Shown: piece by piece, positions 1-6,549 of the stretch
Layout: each line of letters begins with the position of its first letter
Numbering within the stretch: position 1 is the first letter of the stretch
Assembly: GCA_964424205.1 (NCBI GenBank)
Contig: CAYRIF010000170.1
Location: 1-8,175, forward strand
Length of the DNA stretch: 8,175 bases
Source of the DNA: CAYRIF01 sp964424205
Lineage (GTDB): Bacteria > Bacteroidota > Bacteroidia > Cytophagales > Cyclobacteriaceae
Direction of reading: 5' to 3'
The notes under the pieces: generated by a model
Seen by the model: the letters and a program-made list of their open reading frames with translations, nothing else
Databases searched by the model: none
Told to the model about the DNA's origin: nothing
Translations under genes and position numbers: made by a program

Positions 1-1
1 A

Positions 2-1447
2 AATCGTGCCATTTTTCAAATACTGGATGCTGATAAAAACATAATTGTTGAGACTACTTTGGAGGATAATGTTGCTTTTGAAATTGACACGTTACTAGCA
101 GGTACTTATGAAACGGTCTTGTTACGCTCACCGGGATGTAATGAAAAAGAGGTGCAAAGCATCACCATTACCGAACCTGCCAATATGAGTTTTGATTTTA
201 CAAAAATTGATATCGCTTGTTTTGGATTGGAAACTGGAGAAATTAATGGAACGCTGACTGGCGGCACAGGCAATTATCAATGGGAGTGGTTTAAAGATGG
301 TAGTGCCATGACTATCGCTGGTACAGGAAGTGATATTGCTTTAAAATCCATTACAGATGGCGATTACTCACTTCATGTCACGGATGAGAATAGTTGTGAA
401 TACCAATTTGACGTAGCTATTGTGCCGCTTTCAGATCCTATGGAGGTGGATTTAATAACCCAAGATATTTCGTGTCTTGGCGAAGCAGACGGATGGATTA
501 GCGCTTCTGTAATAGGCGGTACACAACCATTTCAATACAGCTGGTCAAATGACCAGGGCGCATTAACTGATACAGACAATAGGTTGGAGGTTAGTACGCC
601 GGGAAATTATTTCCTTGCCATAACGGATAATTTAGGGTGTCAAACCTTCGATACACTTTTTGTTTATGAGCCGCCTGGCATAGATTTTCCAGATAATATT
701 AACCTATGCAAGGATGATCAATTCAGGGCAGTACTGAGCTATCCAGAAAATGATGTTGTTTATTCCTGGACAGCGAATAATGGATTTTCTTCGAGTGATT
801 CAGTTGTAATGTTAAATACTACTGGAGATTATACGGCTTCTGTTACTCGTCCTAATGGATGTCGGTATGAACATACTTTTACGGTTAAAATGTTAGATGT
901 AGAATTTATGGCATCTTTCCTAGGGGCAAGTTGGGTTGAAGTTGGTGATACCGTTTATTTGAAAGAGGTCAGCAGACCTAAACCTGATTCCATTACTTGG
1001 GATTTTCCCGAGGGATTATTGGTTGATTACGATTCTTTAGGAGATCCCTACATTTATGCTGATATACCTGGAGATTACACCATCGGCATGTATGGCTATA
1101 AAGATAGCTGTATGAGTTATGTTTCAAAGGTATTTACGTATTCAGAAAAAGGAGAAGCGCCTAAGTTGGTAGATGAGGATATTTTTGGACCAAAAGGGAT
1201 AGAGGAATATAAGGTATATCCAAATCCTACGGATGGTAATTTTGAGATTGAAATTAAACTTTTTAATAAAGAAGAGGCAGCAGTATTTTTATATGATGTG
1301 AACGGAGATGAGAAATGGCGCACCAGAGGAGCGGATAACGATGAATACAATTTTTCGCCACACCTGACTAATCTGCAACCTGGCGTACATATTCTGATGC
1401 TGGTGACGCCAAGCTCTCGTGAAACGATTAAAGTGGTTGTTCAGTGA
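2..1447 (+). CDS. Large secreted SprB-repeat surface protein, C-terminal part (5' end outside window)
   Basis: The reading frame is open from the left edge (first full codon at position 2), so this is the C-terminal ~481 residues of a longer protein; the TTG at 59 is an internal codon, not a start. Two SprB-like repeats are visible, at about 164-424 and 440-676. Each has the pattern D-I-x-C-(F/L)-G, then G-x-I-x-(G/A), a G-G-T core, an aromatic Y-x-W strand, G-(D/N)-Y and T-D-x-x-x-C. A degenerate Ig-like unit (about 686-890) and a PKD-like unit (about 896-1141) follow. The last ~79 residues (1208-1444) form a type A T9SS sorting domain: VYPNPTDGNFEIEI, a LYDVNG strand, LQPGVHILML and a final IKVVVQ. 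The family is exported by Sec, crosses the outer membrane by T9SS and is anchored on or released from the surface; SprB itself is the gliding adhesin of Flavobacterium. Adhesion or motility is an inference here, since the N-terminus and total size are unknown. The 73-bp gap to the next gene suggests an operon. Confidence 0.9.
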   Translation, partial: NRAIFQILDADKNIIVETTLEDNVAFEIDTLLAGTYETVLLRSPGCNEKEVQSITITEPANMSFDFTKIDIACFGLETGEINGTLTGGTGNYQWEWFKDGSAMTIAGTGSDIALKSITDGDYSLHVTDENSCEYQFDVAIVPLSDPMEVDLITQDISCLGEADGWISASVIGGTQPFQYSWSNDQGALTDTDNRLEVSTPGNYFLAITDNLGCQTFDTLFVYEPPGIDFPDNINLCKDDQFRAVLSYPENDVVYSWTANNGFSSSDSVVMLNTTGDYTASVTRPNGCRYEHTFTVKMLDVEFMASFLGASWVEVGDTVYLKEVSRPKPDSITWDFPEGLLVDYDSLGDPYIYADIPGDYTIGMYGYKDSCMSYVSKVFTYSEKGEAPKLVDEDIFGPKGIEEYKVYPNPTDGNFEIEIKLFNKEEAAVFLYDVNGDEKWRTRGADNDEYNFSPHLTNLQPGVHILMLVTPSSRETIKVVVQ

Positions 1448-1520
1448 TGAGATAGTGGGTCAATCGATAGAATGATTCAATATAACAATCAGAAATTAAA
1501 AACCCGGAATTAGAAAGAAA

Positions 1521-3395
1521 ATGATATATAAATTACACATATCAATTTTTCTGTTGGTCATATTTTTAGGCTTTCGAAGCCAAGGGCAAGATATAGATAA
1601 AATAATCGAGAGCAAACCATTTGAATTTGGAGGAGGCAGTATTAACCTATCAAGTGTCTATTACAACTCTTTTAATGTGCCCTCTAATAGACCAGATTTA
1701 TCTTATTATGCTTCGGGAAATCTGAATTTTAAAATCTTTGGATCGGCAGCGCCATTGAGTTTTAGCTATACCAACAGAAAAGTTAGTTATACACAGCCCT
1801 TTAATAAGTTGAGTTTTGCCCCACAATACAAGTGGATTGCTATGCGGTTTGGAAGTCAAAACCAAACCTATAGTCCATACACACTCAATGGTCATAATTT
1901 TAATGGTGCTTCCGTTGAATTAACCCCTGGTCCGATTACTGTTAAATTAGCATACGGTCGTTTTCAAAAAGCCATTGAACCGGATACGCTTCTAGGAAGT
2001 ACCGCGGCGACTACTTTTAAAAGGATGGGACTTGCAGCTTCGGTAGGATACCAACGTGATGCGAATCAAATCAACGTTTCTTTTTTTGCTGGTAAAGACG
2101 ACCAAAATTCCGTGGCCAAAGAAAACGTTCCTGAGGATACCAAACCAAAGCAAAACATGGCTTTTAGTATCGGGGGTGTTAAAAAAATCACAGCAAGAAT
2201 CAATCTTACAGCAGATGTAGGGGCGAGTGTCTTATATCGCGATATTAGCAGTATTGGTCAAAAAAAAATTAGCAGGCAACAATTTTATGCTTATAAAACC
2301 AATATCAATTATAATGGGGAGGGCTATACGCTTTCATTGGGGTATGAACACGTGGATCCTAATTATACAAGTTTAGGAGGGTATTATTTTACCAACGACC
2401 TACAAAAAATAGTGCTTGGGGGCGCAACAGTTTTGGCAGATGGAAAAATAAACCTTAATGCACAACTGGGTAGAGAAAGGAATAATTTGCAAAACTCGGA
2501 AACAAGCACCACTAAAAACTGGGTGGGTGCTTTCAATGGCTCTTTTCAAATTAATCCGAAGTTGATGCTAGCACTTAATTATTCTAACTTTACGGCTTTC
2601 ACAAACATTAGACCCTCTATATCAAATGATTATAGAGATGAGATTGACACCCTCAATTTTTATCAGATTAGTCAGAATGCAGCAGGTAGCATGAATTGGA
2701 CGTTGGGTTCAAAGCGACGTCCCAAAATGTTATCAGTCAATGCATCACTGCAAACTACTGGTCTGAAAGGCTATGGAGAGGAGAATAATCCTGGTACTAC
2801 CTACATGACCAATACCATTAGCTATGGCATTGTTATTCCTGAAAAAAGTATGAATATTTCTACTTCGGTCAATGCCTATTGGCAAGAATTTGGTACTGGT
2901 ACTACAAAAGCGGTTGGCCCTGCTGTGGCGGTAGGTAAATCATTTTTTGAAAAACAATTGAAAAGTACTTGGTCAGCATCTTATAACATTAATCAGCAGG
3001 AGTCAACAGACCCTTCAAAAACGTATAGCCTGCGGTGGAATCTGAGTTTTCAAAGCAAACATAAGCGCGTTTTGGATCAACAAAAACGACAGGTGGAGCG
3101 TGAAAAGAAAAAGAGAGAATATGAGCTAAAAAAGAAGGATGAGGGATACCAGAAGGAAATATCGCAAAGCACCGGGCTATACTTGCCGGAAGCAATTTCT
3201 TTAAGGAAAGAATCCACAAAAAAGGTTAAAAAACAGGTAGAAAAGAAAGAGAAGGTAGCGCATACTAAAAAATATATTACCGAGCGACATCGGCTGAATT
3301 TTAGTATGGTGTATAGTCGAAGAGAGGTGCCAACTGCTGAATATCCAAGGTTTTCGGAATTTACCATACGTATTAATTATGCTTATTCGTTTTGA
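1521..3395 (+). CDS. Outer-membrane beta-barrel protein with charged C-terminal insertion
   Basis: This 624-residue protein starts at an ATG preceded by an A-rich stretch (AGAAAGAAA), typical of Bacteroidota initiation. Residues 1-22 look like a Sec signal peptide: K4, hydrophobic ISIFLLVIFLGF, and a likely cut near SQG|Q. The rest is dominated by alternating polar/aromatic segments like amphipathic strands (for example around residues 40-50, 64-84, 139-148, 183-190, 265-276, 345-356, 443-454, 502-511) and ends in a strand with terminal Phe (INYAYSF), as outer-membrane barrels do. A conserved-looking block at residues 86-153 (YTQPFNKLSFAPQYKW, then YSPYTLNGHNFNGA, then YGRFQKA) resembles Bacteroidota barrels I have seen beside large secreted proteins, but I cannot name the family. 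Residues ~512-590 are an unusual Lys/Arg/Glu-rich, probably helical insertion just before the last two strands. It lies 73 bp after the SprB-repeat gene, so a role as its outer-membrane partner or anchor is plausible. It is too long for the PorP/SprF family (usually ~300 residues), and no TonB box or plug domain is evident. Confidence 0.75.
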   Translation: MIYKLHISIFLLVIFLGFRSQGQDIDKIIESKPFEFGGGSINLSSVYYNSFNVPSNRPDLSYYASGNLNFKIFGSAAPLSFSYTNRKVSYTQPFNKLSFAPQYKWIAMRFGSQNQTYSPYTLNGHNFNGASVELTPGPITVKLAYGRFQKAIEPDTLLGSTAATTFKRMGLAASVGYQRDANQINVSFFAGKDDQNSVAKENVPEDTKPKQNMAFSIGGVKKITARINLTADVGASVLYRDISSIGQKKISRQQFYAYKTNINYNGEGYTLSLGYEHVDPNYTSLGGYYFTNDLQKIVLGGATVLADGKINLNAQLGRERNNLQNSETSTTKNWVGAFNGSFQINPKLMLALNYSNFTAFTNIRPSISNDYRDEIDTLNFYQISQNAAGSMNWTLGSKRRPKMLSVNASLQTTGLKGYGEENNPGTTYMTNTISYGIVIPEKSMNISTSVNAYWQEFGTGTTKAVGPAVAVGKSFFEKQLKSTWSASYNINQQESTDPSKTYSLRWNLSFQSKHKRVLDQQKRQVEREKKKREYELKKKDEGYQKEISQSTGLYLPEAISLRKESTKKVKKQVEKKEKVAHTKKYITERHRLNFSMVYSRREVPTAEYPRFSEFTIRINYAYSF

Positions 3396-3406
3396 TAAAA
3401 TTTATC
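3394..3406. terminator. Small dyad over the convergent stop codons (possible weak bidirectional terminator)
   Basis: GATAAA (3394-3399), a single A, then TTTATC (3401-3406) form a perfect 6-bp inverted repeat. The flanking bases TT (3391-3392) and AA (3408-3409) could extend it past one mismatch. It contains most of the TGA of the barrel gene (3393-3395) and all of the stop of hutI (complement of 3402-3404). The stem is AT-rich and the loop would open to at least 3 nt, so a hairpin would be weak. A terminator role is inferred from position only. Confidence 0.3.
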
Positions 3407-4637
3407 CAATAACCTCCCCATTCAATATAACCTCCTCAATGAGGTTACTGCCAAAGGCATATGGTAGAAAGGAATAAGAAGACATCTCTTTGGTGATAAA
3501 GACATTGGCGACTTTTCCTTTGGTGATGCTGCCGTGGGTGGATAATAAATCCATGGCATAAGCACCATTAATAGTGGCGGCATTAATGGCCTCTTCTGGG
3601 GTCATCTTCATTTGCACACATGCTAGTGAAAGCATCAAAGCCATTTTTCCGCAGGGGGCACTGCCAGGGTTGTAATCCGTAGCCAATGCCACTGGCAGCC
3701 CTGCTTCTATCATTTTACGCGCTGGCGGATAGTTCATCCTGAGGAAGAAAGCGGCACCAGGTAATAAAGTGGGCATTACTGTTGTATTTTGTAAGGCTTC
3801 AATCTCCGCATCACCGATGCGCTCTAGGTGATCAACACTTAAGGCACCAGTGGCTACACCTACTTGTACGCCACCTGAAATATGTAATTGATTTGCATGA
3901 ATTTTAGGTTTTAATCTGTACTTCAATCCTTGTTCTAATATTCTGGTGGTTTCCTCTGGTGTAAAAAAACCTTTTTCACAAAACACATCACAGTAATCTG
4001 CCAAGCCTTCTGCTGCTACTTGCGGAATCATTTCATTGATCACTAAATCAATGTATTCATTTCTATCTTCATACACTTTTGGAATGGCATGCGCACCCAA
4101 AAAAGTAGTTTTGATGGTTAATGGCGTGGTTTCGTTCAGTCGTTTTGCTACCCTCAGCATTTTTAATTCATCTTCTGTGGTAAGCCCGTACCCGCTTTTT
4201 ATTTCTAATGCCCCTGTGCCAAAACCAATCACTTCATTGACTCGTTGAAAGGCACTTTTATACAAATCATCTTCAGAAGTGTTTTGCAAGCGTTTCGCAG
4301 AGTTTAAAATACCACCACCTTTGGCAGCAATTTCTGCATAGCTAAGTCCTTTTATTTTATCAACAAACTCATCTTCTCTACTAGTCGCAAATATGATGTG
4401 ACTATGTGAGTCAACAAAACTCGGAAATACGAATTTGCCAGTAGCATCGATTGTTTTGGTACTGGAAACGTCTCCTAACTCACACATTAACCCATAGTCG
4501 GAAATGAGTCCATCTTTCAAGTACAGATAAGCATTTTCTAACACCGGGAGTGATGATAGTGCAGCGCCTTGCTTCCAAGTATTTCCTTTGGCTTCCACCT
4601 GTACCAGCCCTTTGATATTTTTGATGAGTATGCCCAT
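3402..4637 (-). CDS. hutI: Imidazolonepropionase (histidine degradation, HutI)
   Basis: This cytoplasmic metal-dependent amidohydrolase (EC 3.5.2.7) hydrolyses 4-imidazolone-5-propanoate to N-formimidoyl-L-glutamate, step three of histidine catabolism. With the ATG at 4637 it has 411 residues, close to the family norm (~400-420). A frame extension to a TTG at 4655 adds only MFKIKI, and that TTG lies inside the putative -7 promoter element, so the ATG is preferred. Visible family signatures: the metal-binding VDSHSHIIFATSREDEF (His78, His80) followed by GLSYAEIAAKGGGI; the GTGALEIKSGYGL segment; FLGAHAIP; KIHANQLH (His247, metal ligand); SVDHLE (His270); and ATDYNPGS (Asp321, metal ligand). 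All expected catalytic blocks are present, so it should be active. No hutH, hutU or glutamate formimidoyltransferase/deiminase gene lies next to it, so it stands alone here. It is convergent with the barrel gene (6-bp gap) and divergent from DUF1800 (166-bp gap). Confidence 0.96.
   Translation of the reverse strand: MGILIKNIKGLVQVEAKGNTWKQGAALSSLPVLENAYLYLKDGLISDYGLMCELGDVSSTKTIDATGKFVFPSFVDSHSHIIFATSREDEFVDKIKGLSYAEIAAKGGGILNSAKRLQNTSEDDLYKSAFQRVNEVIGFGTGALEIKSGYGLTTEDELKMLRVAKRLNETTPLTIKTTFLGAHAIPKVYEDRNEYIDLVINEMIPQVAAEGLADYCDVFCEKGFFTPEETTRILEQGLKYRLKPKIHANQLHISGGVQVGVATGALSVDHLERIGDAEIEALQNTTVMPTLLPGAAFFLRMNYPPARKMIEAGLPVALATDYNPGSAPCGKMALMLSLACVQMKMTPEEAINAATINGAYAMDLLSTHGSITKGKVANVFITKEMSSYSFLPYAFGSNLIEEVILNGEVIG
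3428..3447. repeat. Inverted repeat (7-bp stem, 6-nt loop) in the 3' end of hutI
   Basis: TAACCTC (3428-3434), loop CTCAAT, then GAGGTTA (3441-3447) is a perfect 7-bp inverted repeat. It lies 32 bp beyond the stop of the barrel gene and inside the last codons of hutI (encoding NLIEEV). A second AACCTCC copy at 3411-3417 could compete for the right arm. On the plus strand it could act as a 3' hairpin for the barrel transcript, but no T-run follows, so intrinsic termination is not supported. It may simply be a product of coding sequence. Confidence 0.35.
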
Positions 4638-4652
4638 AATTTTTATTTTAAA

Positions 4653-4660
4653 CAAAATTA
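4653..4660 (-). promoter_or_regulatory. Candidate Bacteroidota -7 promoter element for hutI
   Basis: On the minus strand this reads TAATTTTG, an exact match to the Bacteroidota primary-sigma -7 consensus TAnnTTTG. It ends 15 nt before the hutI ATG at 4637, which would give a leader of only about 8-10 nt. I find no TTG-type -33 box at the usual ~19-21 nt spacing upstream, so the assignment rests on the -7 match and position alone. Confidence 0.4.
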
Positions 4661-4693
4661 TGAAAATAATTGATGCTTTTTGCCTTACAATAA

Positions 4694-4707
4694 TATTACA
4701 GGTAATA
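4694..4707. promoter_or_regulatory. Inverted repeat in the divergent hutI/DUF1800 intergenic region (possible operator)
   Basis: TATTAC-AG-GTAATA is a perfect 6+6 bp dyad with a 2-bp spacer, a geometry typical of a dimeric repressor site. It lies 34 bp upstream of the candidate hutI -7 element and 96 bp upstream of the DUF1800 start. The 8-mer GTAATAAT at 4702-4709 recurs in inverted orientation at 4779-4786. The region is AT-rich, so chance dyads are expected and the operator role is inference. Confidence 0.3.
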
Positions 4708-4770
4708 ATTTCCGAAACGTCTCAATTCAATGTATGGTTGGATATACTAGATTGTAGGGTTTTCAGTTAA

Positions 4771-4790
4771 ATATGTGTATTATTACATAT
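4771..4790. promoter_or_regulatory. Inverted repeat just upstream of the DUF1800 start
   Basis: ATATGT (4771-4776) and ACATAT (4785-4790) are perfect inverted arms separated by 8 bp, ending 13 bp before the ATG at 4804. It contains a second TATTAC half-site (4781-4786) like the dyad at 4694-4707. It could be an operator or a leader hairpin. The arms are short and AT-rich, so support is weak. No TAnnTTTG element was found for the plus-strand operon in this gap. Confidence 0.25.
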
Positions 4791-4803
4791 AAACTGGAAC
4801 TAC

Positions 4804-6543
4804 ATGGCGAAACAAAAAGACCCCCGTCCAAAGAATAAAAAGGCGTTAATTGAAAAATTAAGAAAGCGAAAGCCTGTTTTTTTAGATGGACATTCGGCTA
4901 GTTCTAAAAAAACTGATACCACCGCTGCCAGAGGAATTGCAGCCTCAGGATTAGAACAATACACTGGGGTATGGGGAGAAACACAAGCCTTGCACTTGTT
5001 GAATAGGGCACTGTTCGGGGTTAAAAAATCAGAACTAGAACATTTTAAATCATTGACACTAACTCAGTCTGTGGCTGAATTGTTGATACCAAGCGCAGCT
5101 CCCAATGCTCCTGTTAATGATTATAACAATTATGACAATGATAATTTTAATGATGCGGCAGTGGCAGAAGGAGAACCGTGGATAGATGCACCTTATGGTG
5201 ATGATGCAGAGGGGTTAAGAACAATATCTTTGAAAGGATGGTGGATTAAAAACATCATTAATCAAGAGGCTACACTATCAGAAAAAATGTTGTTTTTCTG
5301 GCATAATTTGTTGGCAATACAAACTTGGGAGGTGTTTACTGGAAAAGCCTCTTACCAATATGTAGAAATGCTGAGAGCCAATAGTTTTGGTAATTATAAA
5401 ACGCTGATAAAGGAGCTGACAAAGAACCCTGCCATGTTATTTTTTTTAAATGGCACATTCAATGAAAAAGATGCGCCTGATGAGAATTATGGGCGGGAGC
5501 TGCAAGAATTATTTTGTATCGGAAAAGGGGAAGGTGCCAATTTTACCGAAGGTGATGTGCAGGCAGCAGCAAGGGTGCTGACAGGCTGGGTAGTAGACTT
5601 TGATAGTATTAATCAAAAAGCAATGCCCAAATCACTTTTTCAATCCGACATACATGATACTTCGGATAAACAATTTTCTTCTTTTTATGGAAATACAGTA
5701 ATTTCTGGGAAGACAGGAGCTGCAGGAGCGGAGGAACTTGATGATATGTTGGATATGATATTCGGCACCAATGAATTGGCAACTTATATTTCCAGAAGAA
5801 TCTATAACTTTTTTGTCTCATCAAATATTGATGAAACGGTAGAACAAAATATGATTCAGCCGATGGCTGAATTGTTCAGGGCAAATAATTACGAAATAGT
5901 GCCACTGCTAGAGGCATTGTTCAAAAGTGCTCATTTCTATGATGCATTGACTATGGGTGTGCATATAAAAAACCCTGGTGAGCATGCTATGGGAATATGG
6001 AGGACATTGGACACGCCGCCTCTTTCTGGCGAAAGCTTGCGTACAAATTTACAATTCCACTCGTTTTTTCTTTGGGAAATGGGTGATATGGGGATGGAGA
6101 TAGGGGATCCACCAAGTGTTTCAGGTTGGACTGCCTACTACCAGACACCTCAGTTCGACAAAGCGTGGATTACTACAGCCACCATTACTTTGAGAGCCTT
6201 GGTAACTGATGCCATGGTTTTTGAATATATGTGGGTAAATGATGATATTCAAGCAGGGGCAGATTTAATTCATTTTGTATCTGGTCTAAATAATCCAGGC
6301 GATGCGACAGATATGTTGACCGAGAGCACGCAACTTTTATTAGGTCTTCCTGCAACAACCGATATGATTACTACACTGAAAGAGATTCTGCTTTCAGGAC
6401 AGGTTACCGATGCCTATTGGTCGGGTGCGTGGTTTGATTATGTAGGAAATCCGAACGATGAAGGGTTTCGTCAGGTATTAGAAAATAGATTGCGACCAAC
6501 ATTTCAGCATATATTACAATTTGCAGAATCTCAATTAATGTAA
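4804..6543 (+). CDS. DUF1800 family protein, no visible export signal
   Basis: This 579-residue protein matches the DUF1800 family (PF08811), whose biochemical role is unknown. Family landmarks in order: GVWGETQALHLLNRALFG (residues 55-72, the usual start of the domain); SEKMLFFWHNLLA (159-171); ENYGRELQELFCIGKGEG (227-244) followed by FTEGDVQAAARVLTGW (247-262), the family's most recognisable block; ISRRIYNFFV (329-338); FKSAHFYD (373-380) with IKNPGEHAMGIWR (388-400); and GDPPSVSGWTAYYQTPQF (434-451). An Asn/Asp-rich loop (residues ~105-118) is a local insertion. The N-terminus is an extra ~48 residues rich in Lys/Arg with no hydrophobic stretch, so neither Sec nor Tat signal is visible, and there is no T9SS tail. 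An in-frame stop at 4768-4770, with no other ATG after it, rules out a missed upstream signal peptide. It is 6 bp ahead of DUF1501, which almost always accompanies it, so co-transcription and shared function are likely. Confidence 0.92.
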   Translation: MAKQKDPRPKNKKALIEKLRKRKPVFLDGHSASSKKTDTTAARGIAASGLEQYTGVWGETQALHLLNRALFGVKKSELEHFKSLTLTQSVAELLIPSAAPNAPVNDYNNYDNDNFNDAAVAEGEPWIDAPYGDDAEGLRTISLKGWWIKNIINQEATLSEKMLFFWHNLLAIQTWEVFTGKASYQYVEMLRANSFGNYKTLIKELTKNPAMLFFLNGTFNEKDAPDENYGRELQELFCIGKGEGANFTEGDVQAAARVLTGWVVDFDSINQKAMPKSLFQSDIHDTSDKQFSSFYGNTVISGKTGAAGAEELDDMLDMIFGTNELATYISRRIYNFFVSSNIDETVEQNMIQPMAELFRANNYEIVPLLEALFKSAHFYDALTMGVHIKNPGEHAMGIWRTLDTPPLSGESLRTNLQFHSFFLWEMGDMGMEIGDPPSVSGWTAYYQTPQFDKAWITTATITLRALVTDAMVFEYMWVNDDIQAGADLIHFVSGLNNPGDATDMLTESTQLLLGLPATTDMITTLKEILLSGQVTDAYWSGAWFDYVGNPNDEGFRQVLENRLRPTFQHILQFAESQLM

Positions 6544-6549
6544 GGATAG

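Noticed and set aside
59..61. TTG at 59 as the start of the first gene
   Set aside because: The same frame is open back to position 2 and encodes strand-like sequence continuous with the following Ig-type domain, so the gene extends beyond the left edge.
1217..1229. 13-bp direct repeat shared with 7873-7885 (TATCCAAATCCTA)
   Set aside because: Both copies encode the YPNP motif of the T9SS tails, so the repeat reflects protein constraint rather than a mobile or regulatory element.
1448..1520. Terminator or promoter between the SprB-repeat gene and the barrel gene
   Set aside because: No stable hairpin with a T-run and no TAnnTTTG element could be found in these 73 bp, which favours co-transcription.
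3077..3367. 96-codon minus-strand frame opposite the end of the barrel gene
   Set aside because: Its Ser/Phe/Cys-rich composition is just the reverse complement of the Lys/Glu-rich coding region; no independent signal supports it.
4653..4655. TTG start for hutI adding MFKIKI
   Set aside because: It is non-ATG, lies within the candidate -7 element, and the ATG at 4637 gives the normal family N-terminus and length.
4588..4770. 60-codon plus-strand frame running from hutI into the intergenic region
   Set aside because: Half lies antisense to hutI, the sequence has no family resemblance or good start context, and it is better explained as chance.
4741..4770. Possible -7 promoter for the DUF1800 operon (TAGATTGT)
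   Set aside because: It differs from TAnnTTTG at the last two positions and has no -33 partner; too weak to annotate.
5440..5447. T8 run in the DUF1800 gene as a slippage site
   Set aside because: It encodes the conserved hydrophobic MLFFLNG segment in frame, and the protein is intact on both sides; nothing suggests programmed frameshifting.
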